NCBI GenBank assembly: GCA_030836185.1
Contig: JAURQH010000102.1
Location: forward strand, 90,733-154,732
DNA length: 64,000 nt
Reading direction: 5' to 3'
From: Planctomycetota bacterium
GTDB lineage: Bacteria > Planctomycetota > Planctomycetia > Planctomycetales > Planctomycetaceae
Shown piece after piece: positions 8,811-17,813 of the stretch. Each line of letters starts with the position of its first letter. The stretch's first letter is position 1. The notes under the pieces are model-generated. The model was not told the DNA's origin and did not search any database. It worked only from the letters and a program-made list of their open reading frames with translations. The position numbers were made by a program, and so were the translations under genes.

Positions 8811-9185
8811 TTAGCTTTCATCGCTCCAGAACTCTTGCGTGTCGAAGAAGGAGTCGAGCGAAATCCACAACGCTCTGGCATATCGATAAAACAGAGTCGG
8901 GAAGATTACGCAAAACCCGATCAAATACGGCATCAATTCTTTATTGGGAATATTCTTCCCAAAGTGCAGCATGACATAGGCAATCGTCGTGCTCATCGCA
9001 GTGAGCCCGTAGTTGATATAGATCGATCCCAGAAAATAGCCCGGTGCTCGTTCGTATTTCAGATCACAACTCTCACAGCGTTCGTGCATCCGAAAGAATG
9101 AACGAAAGAGTTTTCCCATTCCGCAACGAGGGCAGCGAAGCCGAAAGGCTCGACCGAGAAGAGTTCCCAGTGGTGGTTTTTGCAC
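8811..9185 (-). CDS. DUF983 family protein
   Basis: 124 residues: an N-terminal four-Cys zinc-ribbon-like knuckle (CPRCG ... CESCDL), then two membrane helices (about 53-72 and 85-104). This is the DUF983 pattern, frequently encoded beside cytochrome oxidase genes in proteobacteria, which agrees with the neighbour genes here although it lies on the other strand. Function not established. Convergent with the CPMC gene with only 9 nt between stops and no visible terminator. Confidence 0.85.
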   Translation of the reverse strand: MQKPPLGTLLGRAFRLRCPRCGMGKLFRSFFRMHERCESCDLKYERAPGYFLGSIYINYGLTAMSTTIAYVMLHFGKNIPNKELMPYLIGFCVIFPTLFYRYARALWISLDSFFDTQEFWSDES

Positions 9186-9203
9186 GGTGTTCTCTGTCGT
9201 TTC

Positions 9204-10022
9204 TCAGGAATGTAATTGAAGAGGATCTGATTCGGTCTGGCTACTGGTGACACGTAACCCCGAGCAATTCTGTTTAATCAGTCGGGCTAAGTTTTCTATG
9301 GCAGGCCGTTCGGTGGCATAATGCCCTGCGATGATCAGGCCAATTCCGGCAGACCGAGCTTCCAGGCAAGCATGAAATCGGGCTTCTCCCGTGATGAGTG
9401 CATCGGCACCCAGGCGTTTGGCGTCTCCCTGGAATTCCGCAGCCGATCCGCAAGCGATACCTACCTTTGAGACAGAACGATGACTATCACCCACGAATTG
9501 AATACCGGCTTTGGTTGGTAACATCTGACCGACCAATGCGGAGAGTTCCGAAAGTGTCATCTCGCGAGGTAATGTGCCAATTCTGCCGGAGCCGAGACCT
9601 TTAAGATGAGTGTTTCCTGCGACTAAGTTGTCTGCCACCGGGCGAATGGGGCTGACATCTTCTAACTCGAAAAGCTCGGCCAATTGTGAGTTGATCCCAA
9701 GTCCCGCGGAATCGTACGCCGTGTGAGGACTGTAAACGGCAATGTTGGCCTGGATCAGACGAATCAGCAATGCCCCTTCTTCGGAATCGTACGTGATCTC
9801 TTGGCATGGGCGGAAGAGGATCGGGTGGTGAGTGACGATCACATCAATGTTTTCATTGACAGCCTCTTCCACGACATCGGCGGTTAATGTCAGACACGTC
9901 ATGACGCATTCGATTTCCTCACCCGTTCGTCCAACAATCAGTCCGACATTGTCCCACTCTTCAGCGAGTTCAAGTGGTGCAAGATTTGAGAGAGTTTCGA
10001 GGAAATCGGTTAAATGAGCCAT
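9204..10022 (-). CDS. Nif3-like dinuclear metal centre protein
   Basis: 272 residues matching the NIF3/YbgI family, which forms toroidal hexamers with a two-metal site. Seen are EEWDNVGL (21-28), the metal-binding VTHHPILF (63-70) and the C-terminal GHYATERPA motif with His and Glu ligands. Lacks the inserted PII-like domain of the longer YqfO form. The molecular role of the family is uncertain. It ends 18 nt upstream of the DUF983 start and may be co-transcribed with it. Confidence 0.9.
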   Translation of the reverse strand: MAHLTDFLETLSNLAPLELAEEWDNVGLIVGRTGEEIECVMTCLTLTADVVEEAVNENIDVIVTHHPILFRPCQEITYDSEEGALLIRLIQANIAVYSPHTAYDSAGLGINSQLAELFELEDVSPIRPVADNLVAGNTHLKGLGSGRIGTLPREMTLSELSALVGQMLPTKAGIQFVGDSHRSVSKVGIACGSAAEFQGDAKRLGADALITGEARFHACLEARSAGIGLIIAGHYATERPAIENLARLIKQNCSGLRVTSSQTESDPLQLHS

Positions 10023-10174
10023 AACTGATCAATCAATTTATGAAGGAATTAACTTCAGCTTACACGCCGGGGACAAACCGTATCAAGCCTCCGAGCGAAT
10101 CACAGTTGGCGAATCGGAGAGTGCTTGCCTTCGGCTGGCTGTTCACGGTTCGGTTCCCCCGATAAAATAGAGCG

Positions 10175-10963
10175 ATGAAATTTCAATATGCTCTTCCCAC
10201 ACGCTGTCTCTCCACAAGCTTGAAACAGGCATTGCTAACAGCCGCGCGGTTCAAGGTTGCCGGTGTTCAGCTTGATGTCCGGCAAGAAGTCTCCCCAGAT
10301 CAAATGGGAAGCACTGCCATTCGCGATTTCAAAAATCGCTTGAACGAAATGAATCTCAAAGTTGCATCGGGAGCCTTTCCTATGCGGCAGGCGATTTATG
10401 ACCCTCAATGGATCGAACAAAGACTGGAAGCTCTTCGATCTGCGATGACTTTTTGTTTTCAGTTGGGAACCGATGTGTTGACTGTTCGCCCCGGCCGTCT
10501 TCCCGACCCTGAACAACGTCCTGCTGAGTGGCAAGTCTTATGCGAAGTTCTGAATGACTTGGCTCGATTTGGAAATCATGCGGGGGTGACACTTTGCTTG
10601 AGTTTATCGATGGAGTTTCCGGCACGAGTAAGGCAACTCTTGCAAGCCGTCATAGAAGGGCCGTTGGGTATCAATTTCGACCCTTTGAATGTGATGGTCT
10701 CGGAGAATGGTTTGAATGAAGTTGTTCGAGAATTTCATGCTGAGATTAAACACGTACGAGCCCGCGATGGTATTCGCAATGTCGATGATGAGGTTGAGGA
10801 GTGTCCGTTGGGGATGGGGGGCGTCGATTGGCCTCTTTTTTTGGGTTTGCTCCACGAAGCCGACTATCGAAATTGGATTGTACTCGACCGCACATCGGGA
10901 GATGACAGAATACGCGATCTGTCGGTAGGCCTCTCATATCTCAGAGAGTTATCACCATTTTGA
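10175..10963 (+). CDS. TIM-barrel sugar isomerase/epimerase-like protein
   Basis: 262 residues of the xylose isomerase-like TIM barrel (AP endonuclease 2 superfamily). Recognisable are the first-strand GVQLDVR, the central LGTDVLTVRPG, GINFDPLNVM with an Asp typical of metal binding, and HVRARDG, with a Glu-poor C-terminal end. Such proteins act on sugar phosphates or inositols; the substrate cannot be read from sequence. Stands alone between the divergent Nif3 gene and the beta-propeller gene. Confidence 0.75.
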   Translation: MKFQYALPTRCLSTSLKQALLTAARFKVAGVQLDVRQEVSPDQMGSTAIRDFKNRLNEMNLKVASGAFPMRQAIYDPQWIEQRLEALRSAMTFCFQLGTDVLTVRPGRLPDPEQRPAEWQVLCEVLNDLARFGNHAGVTLCLSLSMEFPARVRQLLQAVIEGPLGINFDPLNVMVSENGLNEVVREFHAEIKHVRARDGIRNVDDEVEECPLGMGGVDWPLFLGLLHEADYRNWIVLDRTSGDDRIRDLSVGLSYLRELSPF

Positions 10964-11081
10964 CGAATCGGACAAAATACTGTTTGACGGATTCGGTCCT
11001 CAGCGAGACAATGAACTCGCACGATTCACCAGTCGGTTCTCCGCGCATTCAGAGACGATGACTGGCCGAAAAGGATTCATC

Positions 11082-12023
11082 ATGACTCGTTATTCAATGA
11101 TTACCGTTGCCATTTTTGTGTTGGCATTGAGTGTTGCTGTGGAAGCTCAGATTGTTGAGCCACATTTGCACCAAGTGATTGAAATCGAGTCGGCCCCCAT
11201 CATCAATCGAATTCCTCTCAAAACGCGACAGATTCGTCGCATCGTTACACAACCTGATGGATCGCTATTGATCACTGAATGGGAGACAGGATCATTGATT
11301 CACTTGTCACCCGAAGGGCAAGCAGAACGGATTGCGGTGGGATTGAATCAACCTTCTGGAGTGGTCAGTTCTGGCTCGGGGGAAATCTTCTTGACTCTCT
11401 ATGGGGCGGGAATTCCAAAGTCGGGCGCATTGGTTCGGCTTGATTCTATGGGGAATCTCGTCTCTTTGATTGACGAGTTAAATGGTCCGAGTGATCTCGT
11501 GATATCACCTCAAGGGGATCTTGTATTTTGCGAGTATTCGACGGGGAAAGTTTTCCGGCTCAACGCAGATGGTGAGCAAGAATTGTTGACGGATCGTGTT
11601 GCATCACCAACGGCGCTCGCTTATGACAACAGAGGCGTTCTTTATATCGCGTCCCGAACTGAGGGGACCGTCTATCAGCGTTTGTTCGACGGAACCTTAG
11701 AGCGTATTCAGGTAGGCTTGCAACATCCTTCGGACCTGTTTGTTCATAGAAGTGGTTTGCTCATTATTTTGAATTCACAAACCGGACGCATTATGGCGTG
11801 GAACCCTGAAACCGGGAAGACTCAAAGTTATGCACGCGTTCCTGCAGAGACGACTTGTCTGGCATTCGATGAGAACGATAATTTTGTAATCGGGCATTGG
11901 AACTACAATTTCTTGATGCGAATCACTCGCCATCTTTCGGTGCCTTGCCCACATTGCGAAGAGCGTATTCCCCTTGATCTGGTTCCGCCCTCGACTTCAG
12001 GCTCTCCTGAGGCTTCTCTCTAA
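11082..12023 (+). CDS. Secreted SMP-30/NHL-like beta-propeller protein
   Basis: 313 residues. A signal peptide (TRYSMITVAIFVLALSVAVEA) precedes repeating strands of the SMP-30/gluconolactonase/NHL propeller, for example PDGSLLITEWETGS, PSGVVSSGSGEIF, PSDLVISPQGDLVF and PTALAYDNRGVLYIA. Start 11082 is preferred over the in-frame ATG at 11058 because AAAGGA lies 6 nt upstream and the signal peptide then begins normally. The C-terminus carries an odd CPHCEER knuckle. Enzymatic activity is unknown. Confidence 0.7.
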   Translation: MTRYSMITVAIFVLALSVAVEAQIVEPHLHQVIEIESAPIINRIPLKTRQIRRIVTQPDGSLLITEWETGSLIHLSPEGQAERIAVGLNQPSGVVSSGSGEIFLTLYGAGIPKSGALVRLDSMGNLVSLIDELNGPSDLVISPQGDLVFCEYSTGKVFRLNADGEQELLTDRVASPTALAYDNRGVLYIASRTEGTVYQRLFDGTLERIQVGLQHPSDLFVHRSGLLIILNSQTGRIMAWNPETGKTQSYARVPAETTCLAFDENDNFVIGHWNYNFLMRITRHLSVPCPHCEERIPLDLVPPSTSGSPEASL

Positions 12024-12028
12024 GCACG

Positions 12029-12063
12029 AAAAAACCGAGGCCACCGTTAAGGATGACCTCGGT
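12029..12063 (-). terminator. Rho-independent terminator of the porin gene
   Basis: Inverted repeat ACCGAGG (12034-12040) and CCTCGGT (12057-12063); read on the minus strand the stem is followed by a run of six T. It lies 32 nt beyond the porin stop. Confidence 0.75.
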
Positions 12064-12094
12064 CAATCGAGAAATATTAGCGCCTTGTCATTGA

Positions 12095-13690
12095 TCAGAA
12101 GTCCAAGGCGTATCGGGTACCGTAAATCGTGTAGTCTCCTCCGGTAAAGCCCATGACATCTTCATGGCCTCTCACCGATCCACGGATCGCGTTGAATTGG
12201 ATTCGAGCATAGGGTGAGAACCACCAGTTCAAGCCGTAGGTGACGCTGCGTCCCACTCCACCTTGAATATCGCCATCTGTCAGGTCGAGCATCGAATATC
12301 GCACAGCAACTTGCCATGCACCACACGATGGATTGCAGTTTGAGAAGGGATCAAAGTTTTCCATGATGCTCGGACGATCAAGCGATCCGACCGAACGTTT
12401 GTAGTTCATATGGTCACCCGTCAAGAAGTAGGAAGCTTGGACGTAATAGCCGTAAAAGTCGGCTTCGGGGCCTGCTGACTGACTTCGATTGACGTGTGTA
12501 AACATGGCTTCAGAAGTCAGGTTGAGTGGGCCACGGTTATACATTAACTCTGCACCAATGGTATCAGCGTGTGTTTCTCCCGTAATCCGTCCTGTGTTGA
12601 GCCAACGTGAATCTGATCGGGCTTCGGGTCGCGTGCGAAACCGACCTTCATTACTGTTAGTGGCACCAGGACCAGCATTTCCATCCGGGAAAGCAATCTG
12701 CCCGATAAGAGCCCAGTGAAACCAATTTTCGTCGTCGTCATAGATGCTTCCACCAAGACGACCGTTCACACTAACCTGCAAGTCATCGCCGATCGCTTGA
12801 CCATCATCGACGATATTTTCGTTCTGATAGACGCCGTACTGCCAGAATAATGATTGACTGTCGTTTTCTCCCCAGACTCCGATACCCAAGCGACGGGCAT
12901 CTTCGTTATGGGCTTCGACGACAAATGGACGTTCTATAAAGACGTTGAATCGTGAACTATTCCAGTGATCGAGACCAATCGGACGTTTCTGGTGACCGAC
13001 GACAATTTTTTGGTTAGCAGGAAAGCCTCCCCAACCGATGTAGACATCTTTGAATTCAGAGTTTTCTGCTTTGGCAAAATCAATTTGGAAACGCCAGAAC
13101 ATCTCTGCAGGAGCATCGCCTTTCAATTCCAGACGGACACGACGAAAACCAACTCGATCCTCAGGATCCTGACCATCCATCGGCCCTGCCGGCATTGATG
13201 GTGGATTTTCAAGCCAACCGATGCCTTCATCGGATTGACCAAACGACCAGTGGTCGATGTGGATTCGTCCGCCTAATGAATAGGTTGGTTTTTTGAGTTT
13301 CTCTTCGAGGTTGGCGACAATGGATTCGCTTTTCAGAGAATAGAGTTCCGCTTCCACAGTTGCCAACCGGTTGAGGATGGCCGAGGTGCTGATGTCTTCT
13401 GAGTAAGTTTGTGGTGAGGGGACCTCGACGGAAGCGTATGTTGTTTCCGTAATCAAAGCGGAAGAGTTTTCCGCAGAGGTCGGAAGAATGTCAGGTGTTC
13501 GAACAGTCGCGTATCCACCCGTTGAAAAGATATCACTGCCGAGCGAAACGGGAGATTCCGTGCTCTGCTGCTGTTCATCAGAAAAGGGAGGGCGTTCGAT
13601 GCTCTCAAAGGGGTTTTGAGCAAAGGCGGAATAGCTGGTGAATCCAACCAGTCCAGCCGCAAACAAATATCGAAGCGAACGAGAGATCAT
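12095..13690 (-). CDS. Phosphate-selective porin O/P-like outer membrane protein
   Basis: 531 residues from the ATG at 13690: signal peptide ending SAFAQ, a Ser/Thr-rich linker, a short coiled coil (LNRLATVEAELYSLKSES), then a 16- to 18-strand beta-barrel of the OprO/OprP type. Typical barrel phrases are GFRRVRLELKGDA, FWRFQIDFA, FRTRPEARSD and FYGYYVQASYFLTGD. It ends in the aromatic-terminated strand TRYALDF. The open frame runs 29 codons further upstream without a signal peptide, so I chose 13690. Substrate specificity (phosphate or other anion) is not proven. A perfect palindrome lies about 95 nt upstream. Confidence 0.85.
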   Translation of the reverse strand: MISRSLRYLFAAGLVGFTSYSAFAQNPFESIERPPFSDEQQQSTESPVSLGSDIFSTGGYATVRTPDILPTSAENSSALITETTYASVEVPSPQTYSEDISTSAILNRLATVEAELYSLKSESIVANLEEKLKKPTYSLGGRIHIDHWSFGQSDEGIGWLENPPSMPAGPMDGQDPEDRVGFRRVRLELKGDAPAEMFWRFQIDFAKAENSEFKDVYIGWGGFPANQKIVVGHQKRPIGLDHWNSSRFNVFIERPFVVEAHNEDARRLGIGVWGENDSQSLFWQYGVYQNENIVDDGQAIGDDLQVSVNGRLGGSIYDDDENWFHWALIGQIAFPDGNAGPGATNSNEGRFRTRPEARSDSRWLNTGRITGETHADTIGAELMYNRGPLNLTSEAMFTHVNRSQSAGPEADFYGYYVQASYFLTGDHMNYKRSVGSLDRPSIMENFDPFSNCNPSCGAWQVAVRYSMLDLTDGDIQGGVGRSVTYGLNWWFSPYARIQFNAIRGSVRGHEDVMGFTGGDYTIYGTRYALDF

Positions 13691-13783
13691 AGCAAATCTT
13701 TTTTGGCAGACGTATTCTTTCGTGAATGCAGACCCTCTTCCATGTGGTCTGCTCTGCTCATCGGATTTTGTACTCAACTCGAA

Positions 13784-13830
13784 CTATGAAGAACTTCATA
13801 GTGTGAACGGCCCTTCAAAATATGAAGGCC
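13784..13830 (-). promoter_or_regulatory. Two palindromes upstream of the porin gene, candidate operators
   Basis: A perfect 18-nt palindrome CTATGAAGAACTTCATAG (13784-13801; 8-nt arms around AA) is followed by GGCCCTTC (13809-13816) and GAAGGCC (13824-13830), a second inverted repeat. Both contain TTCATA or TATGAA elements. They lie 94-140 nt upstream of the porin start, where an operator or leader hairpin could regulate it. Confidence 0.45.
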
Positions 13831-13976
13831 AAAAGTTCCATTGTGCACGATCTGACAACTTATCGTTTTGATGGGAATTTTATGAGTTTACTCAAAAATC
13901 GGAAAAATCACCTTGCAACTGTCGGTCGGGTTATGCCAGGCGTGACGAATTTCAGAGTGCGAGATGCCCGTCTCTT

Positions 13977-14633
13977 TTAGAACTCTTGCCCTTCAAGATG
14001 AAAGAAGCTGTTGAGCGTGACCAGCTTGGTGCGATGTCCATCATTTTTGAGAATATTGACGCCCGTATTTGCTTGAGCGATCTCTTTGGCGTATTTCATA
14101 TCGACACCCATGATGGGGGCCAGAAGTGCGCGATTCACGACATTGTGGGCCACGACGGCAAATGCTTTACCGCGATGTCTATCCAGCAGCTCGTTGATTT
14201 TGGGAGCAGCCCGATTGTGCACATCGTTGTAAGACTCTCCGTCCAGATAAGGATTTTCCGCCGGATTGGCAAAAAAACGTGCATGCGCTTCCGGGTTCCG
14301 CTCCATGATGGTCCCCCAATCGAGTCCTTCCCAGGCACCCACATCGGCTTCCTTTAACTCCGCATGCTGTTCCACCGTAAGGTCGTGATGCTGGGCAATG
14401 GTCTCAGCCGTTTCAATCGAACGTTTCATAGTGCTCGCATACACGGCAGACAATGGATATTGCGAAAGGAATTGACCAACCGCAGTCGCTTGCCGACGGC
14501 CATTCTCTGACAGGTTCATATCGATTCCATCTCCTTGAAGGATGTAAGGCCTTTGTTCGTTGGCTTCAGTCGCTCCGTGACGGACTAACAGGAGGTAAGT
14601 TGTGTTTTCATCAGTGGGACGAAAATTAATCAT
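13977..14633 (-). CDS. Histidine phosphatase family protein
   Basis: 218 residues of the phosphoglycerate mutase-like superfamily. Catalytic LVRHGATEAN (17-26), the acid region ELKEADVGAWEG and the second catalytic His in VVAHNVVNRAL are present. These enzymes dephosphorylate small molecules or act as mutases; the substrate is unclear, though alpha-ribazole phosphatase and GpmB-like enzymes are close in pattern. The start overlaps the end of pdxA by 8 nt, so it is the third gene of an rmlC-pdxA-phosphatase run. Confidence 0.85.
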   Translation of the reverse strand: MINFRPTDENTTYLLLVRHGATEANEQRPYILQGDGIDMNLSENGRRQATAVGQFLSQYPLSAVYASTMKRSIETAETIAQHHDLTVEQHAELKEADVGAWEGLDWGTIMERNPEAHARFFANPAENPYLDGESYNDVHNRAAPKINELLDRHRGKAFAVVAHNVVNRALLAPIMGVDMKYAKEIAQANTGVNILKNDGHRTKLVTLNSFFHLEGQEF

Positions 14634-15687
14634 CGTTCGTATCGCTTCCTAAGTGTGAACATGACGAATGAGAAATAAGACGACACGCCATCTTGAGTGC
14701 GCTGCGAATGCCGGAGGCATCGGCACACCCTTGCCAGGCGATATCGTAAGCGGTTCCATGACTGGGACTTGTTCGGACAATTGGTAACCCGAGGGTGATA
14801 TTGACGGCCTGATCATATCCCAAAAGTTTCAAGGCAATGTGTCCTTGATCGTGATACATGGCAACGACGCCATCGTATTTTCCTGCCGCTGCGAGACGCA
14901 TTAGAGCGTCGGCAGGAATCGGTCCGTGAACATCGACTCCCACCTCTTGCGAAGCCAGCACTGCGGGCGTGATATTTGTTTGTTCTTCATCACCGAATAG
15001 CCCGGCTTCACCAGCATGGGGATTGAGTGCAGCGACGCCGATGGCAGGTTCGGGATGCCCAATTCGTTTGAGAAACTCATCCATCAAACCAATCTTTTCT
15101 TCAATTGCTTTACGTGTAATGAGTTCAGGGACACTTTTGATCGAAGTGTGGAGGGTTACATGCGCAACTCCCAGCCCATATTGGCCTTTGACCAGATTGC
15201 CAGGGGGTAAATAGAGCATCATCGCAAAATCGGCCACGCCACAGTGTTCGGCCAGAATTTCAGTGTGGCCAGGATAGTCAATTCCTGCGGCGTGCAGTGC
15301 GGCTTTATTGAGTGGTGCTGTCACGATTCCATCAATGTGCCCCGCTTGAGCGGCGTCAATCGCAGCCACAAGATAGTCGTGTGCCGCTTGACCGGCTCGG
15401 GGATCGATTTTTCCCGGTGGGACTTCAACGGCTTCTTCTGGACCACACGGAAAACAGAGAAGGCTTTCTGTGGTGCCTGAAATCTGATCCAGCGAGTTGA
15501 TCGTTTTGATGGATCGAGTCTCGCCGTGTTGAGAGAGAGCACGTTCGAGAATTTGGGGATGCCCAAAAACTACGGGTCGACATTGCTCGTGAGTCTCGGG
15601 GGTGCGGATTAACTCTGCCAGAAGTTCGGGACCGATTCCCGCGACATCCCCCATCGTTAATGCAATAATTGGCAGAGTGTCAGACAT
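14626..15687 (-). CDS. pdxA: 4-hydroxythreonine-4-phosphate dehydrogenase (PdxA)
   Basis: 353 residues; NAD-dependent oxidation of 4-phosphohydroxy-L-threonine in pyridoxal phosphate synthesis (DXP-dependent route). Seen are TMGDVAGIGPEL at the start, HTSIK, LNPHAGEAGLFGDEE, YHDQGHIALKLLGYDQAVNI split by its metal histidines, and RTSPSHGTAYDIA. The usual Pro of GDPAGIGPE is Val here. The start at 15687 (MSDTLP) is chosen because family homology begins there; the open frame extends 28 codons into rmlC. Overlaps rmlC by 8 nt and the phosphatase by 8 nt. Confidence 0.92.
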   Translation of the reverse strand: MSDTLPIIALTMGDVAGIGPELLAELIRTPETHEQCRPVVFGHPQILERALSQHGETRSIKTINSLDQISGTTESLLCFPCGPEEAVEVPPGKIDPRAGQAAHDYLVAAIDAAQAGHIDGIVTAPLNKAALHAAGIDYPGHTEILAEHCGVADFAMMLYLPPGNLVKGQYGLGVAHVTLHTSIKSVPELITRKAIEEKIGLMDEFLKRIGHPEPAIGVAALNPHAGEAGLFGDEEQTNITPAVLASQEVGVDVHGPIPADALMRLAAAGKYDGVVAMYHDQGHIALKLLGYDQAVNITLGLPIVRTSPSHGTAYDIAWQGCADASGIRSALKMACRLISHSSCSHLGSDTNDD

Positions 15688-16228
15688 TCTCGAAGACCTC
15701 AACCTCAGATAGCGGCAACCCTTTCTGATCTTTTTCTGAGAGAATGAGTTCTGTTTGAAGGGGCCAATCAATTTTCAGTTGAGAGTCGCTCCAGAGTAAA
15801 GTTCGTTCTGCGGACGGAAGATAAAAATCGGTGCATTTGTAAAGTACGTCGGCAGTCTCGCTGAGAACCTGAAATCCATGAGCAAAGCCGGCTGGAATCC
15901 ACAGTTGATTGCCCGATTCGCCATCGAGATGGACACCCACCGACTTGCCAAAAGAGGGCGATGATCGTCTTAAATCCACACCAACATCAAAGATTTCTCC
16001 TGAGAGTACCTGCACCAGTTTTCCCTGAGGTTGCTCCAGTTGATAATGGAGACCTCGCAAAGTTCCCTGAATTGATCGAGAGACATTGTCTTGCACAAAA
16101 TCGGTGTCGATTTCGTGCTCAGAATAGCGACCCTTATTCCAGATTTCCTGAAATCGTCCGCGTTCATCGCCGTAAACATCCGGTTGGATGAGCAGGACAT
16201 CGGGAATTGTTGTGGGGCTGACATGCAT
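15680..16228 (-). CDS. rmlC: dTDP-4-dehydrorhamnose 3,5-epimerase
   Basis: 182 residues of the RmlC cupin family, epimerising C3 and C5 of dTDP-4-keto-6-deoxyglucose on the way to dTDP-L-rhamnose. Motifs are GDERGRFQE, the catalytic RGLHYQ, GKLVQVLSGEIFDVGVDLR, IPAGFAHGF and LYKCTDFY. I place the start at 16228 (MHVSPTT), where the family alignment begins; the frame is open to 16291. The other rml genes are not in the window. It leads the overlapping run with pdxA. Confidence 0.9.
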   Translation of the reverse strand: MHVSPTTIPDVLLIQPDVYGDERGRFQEIWNKGRYSEHEIDTDFVQDNVSRSIQGTLRGLHYQLEQPQGKLVQVLSGEIFDVGVDLRRSSPSFGKSVGVHLDGESGNQLWIPAGFAHGFQVLSETADVLYKCTDFYLPSAERTLLWSDSQLKIDWPLQTELILSEKDQKGLPLSEVEVFENV

Positions 16229-16383
16229 GGGATGATAGGGGGCTAGACTGTTGTTGATAAAGTTTGATTGTCTCAGATTAACGATGGTCACCGGGAGACA
16301 GCAACCCGACTAGAGAGGTTCACTGTCGCTCAAATTGATGTTTAGACGGAACCGAATTCTTCATGCAACTGATGAAATGGGAT

Positions 16384-17274
16384 TTATTCCTGAGCCGCTT
16401 TGAGTAATTTGGGGCGATCTGTTGTGATTCCCGAAACTCCCGCGGCTTTCAGACGAGTCGCCTCTTCGGGGGAATTGACGGTCCAAATATAGACCGGTAA
16501 TCCGACTTTCTTCATCTCGGCAACGTAATTGGCGTCGATGATGTCAATCGCGCCTCCCAGATCGAGGCCATCGGCTCCGATGTCATGAGAGGTTTTGATC
16601 AAACTTTCGACGGAAGGTTTCACCTTGCGTGTGGCTTGATTACGTTTGAGCGAAACCAGCCAGTATCGTTCGATCTGGGGAAGTTGCCTGGCCGCGCCTC
16701 CGATCACTTCTTTTGAGAAACAGATAATACAGGTCTGGCTATCATCGAGATTAGCCGACTTCAAGACCGACTCGAGGTGAGGCAGTATTTCCATTCCACA
16801 TTTGATCTCGATAAATAATCGCTTCTCTTGAGGGACCGTTTTTAGGATCTCTGAAAGCAGTGGAATTGGTTCGCCAGTAAATTGTTTGTCCTTCCAGCTT
16901 CCCACTTCGTGCTTTTGCAGTTCTTGATAGGTCATTTCGGCAATTGGTTTATTGGGACCATCGTACCGTTTCAATGTTTTATCATGGACGGCCACAATGC
17001 GTTCGTCGGCTGATAAGTAGACATCGACTTCCACAGCATCCGCATGTTGTGCCCAGGCAAGATTGACGGCAGTGAGTGTATTTTCAGGGGCATCGTGAGA
17101 TGCTCCCCGATGAGCGATGATCTCAACCGTTTGGTTGACTGATGTTGTGGAGACATCCTCCGCTTCCGAGGATTGAGCCACACTAAAACTATGCTGGCAG
17201 CCGATGAGCATTAGACCGATGAGTATCAGAAAACTTTGCTTTAAATCGAGATGTTGGAATGGCTGGCCGGTCAT
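16384..17274 (-). CDS. Glycerophosphodiester phosphodiesterase, probable lipoprotein
   Basis: 296 residues. An N-terminal hydrophobic segment ends in the lipobox-like LMLIGC, so the protein is probably exported and lipid-anchored. The GDPD domain shows IAHRGASHDAPENT, VEVDVYLSAD, VHDKTL and EIKCGME, giving the metal and catalytic residues, and ends with YIWTVNSPEEATRLKAAGVSGITTD. It hydrolyses glycerophosphodiesters to glycerol-3-phosphate and an alcohol. The start overlaps the DJ-1 gene stop (ATGA); an upstream in-frame start at 17313 is less likely. Confidence 0.9.
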   Translation of the reverse strand: MTGQPFQHLDLKQSFLILIGLMLIGCQHSFSVAQSSEAEDVSTTSVNQTVEIIAHRGASHDAPENTLTAVNLAWAQHADAVEVDVYLSADERIVAVHDKTLKRYDGPNKPIAEMTYQELQKHEVGSWKDKQFTGEPIPLLSEILKTVPQEKRLFIEIKCGMEILPHLESVLKSANLDDSQTCIICFSKEVIGGAARQLPQIERYWLVSLKRNQATRKVKPSVESLIKTSHDIGADGLDLGGAIDIIDANYVAEMKKVGLPVYIWTVNSPEEATRLKAAGVSGITTDRPKLLKAAQE

Positions 17275-17813
17275 GAGTTCGATCCCGTCAGAACATTCAA
17301 GATTTCTCGACAAAATGCGGGAAGATCACTGGGGCGGCGACTGGTCACATGATGGCCGTCACGGACGACCTCGGCGTCAATCCATTCGGCACCCGCATTG
17401 ATCAGATCGTCTTTGATGCCGGGAGAGCCTGTTGTTTTGACACCTCGGTAAATATCTGCAGAAATTGGCATCCACCCTCCATGACAGATGGCCGCGATCA
17501 ATTTTTGGTCCGCTTCAAACTCTTTCAGTAATTGAAGCACTTTCGGGTCGCGACGAAGCTTGTCGGGCATCCAGCCGCCAGCACAGACAACGCCATCAAA
17601 GTCTGTTGATACCATGTCGGCAATCGCCGCATCGGTTTGACAGGGGTAGCCGTGTTTACCGGGGTAAGTTCTTCCTGCTTCGAGTCCCGCCAAAGTGACA
17701 TGAACTCCTGCTTCCTCCAGCCGCAATTTGGGGTACCAGAGTTCCAGATCTTCGTACGCTTCACCGGCAAAAATCAGTATTTTCTGTTCGGTCAGCGGTT
17801 TTGTGATCGACAT
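17271..17813 (-). CDS. DJ-1/PfpI family protein
   Basis: 180 residues of the class I glutamine amidotransferase-like DJ-1/PfpI family. The nucleophile elbow is AAICHGG (C110, H111) and an acidic residue follows the first strand (FAGEAYEDLE). Members include deglycase- or protease-like stress proteins; which activity applies cannot be told. It is translationally coupled to the downstream phosphodiesterase gene by an ATGA overlap. Confidence 0.88.
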   Translation of the reverse strand: MSITKPLTEQKILIFAGEAYEDLELWYPKLRLEEAGVHVTLAGLEAGRTYPGKHGYPCQTDAAIADMVSTDFDGVVCAGGWMPDKLRRDPKVLQLLKEFEADQKLIAAICHGGWMPISADIYRGVKTTGSPGIKDDLINAGAEWIDAEVVRDGHHVTSRRPSDLPAFCREILNVLTGSNS

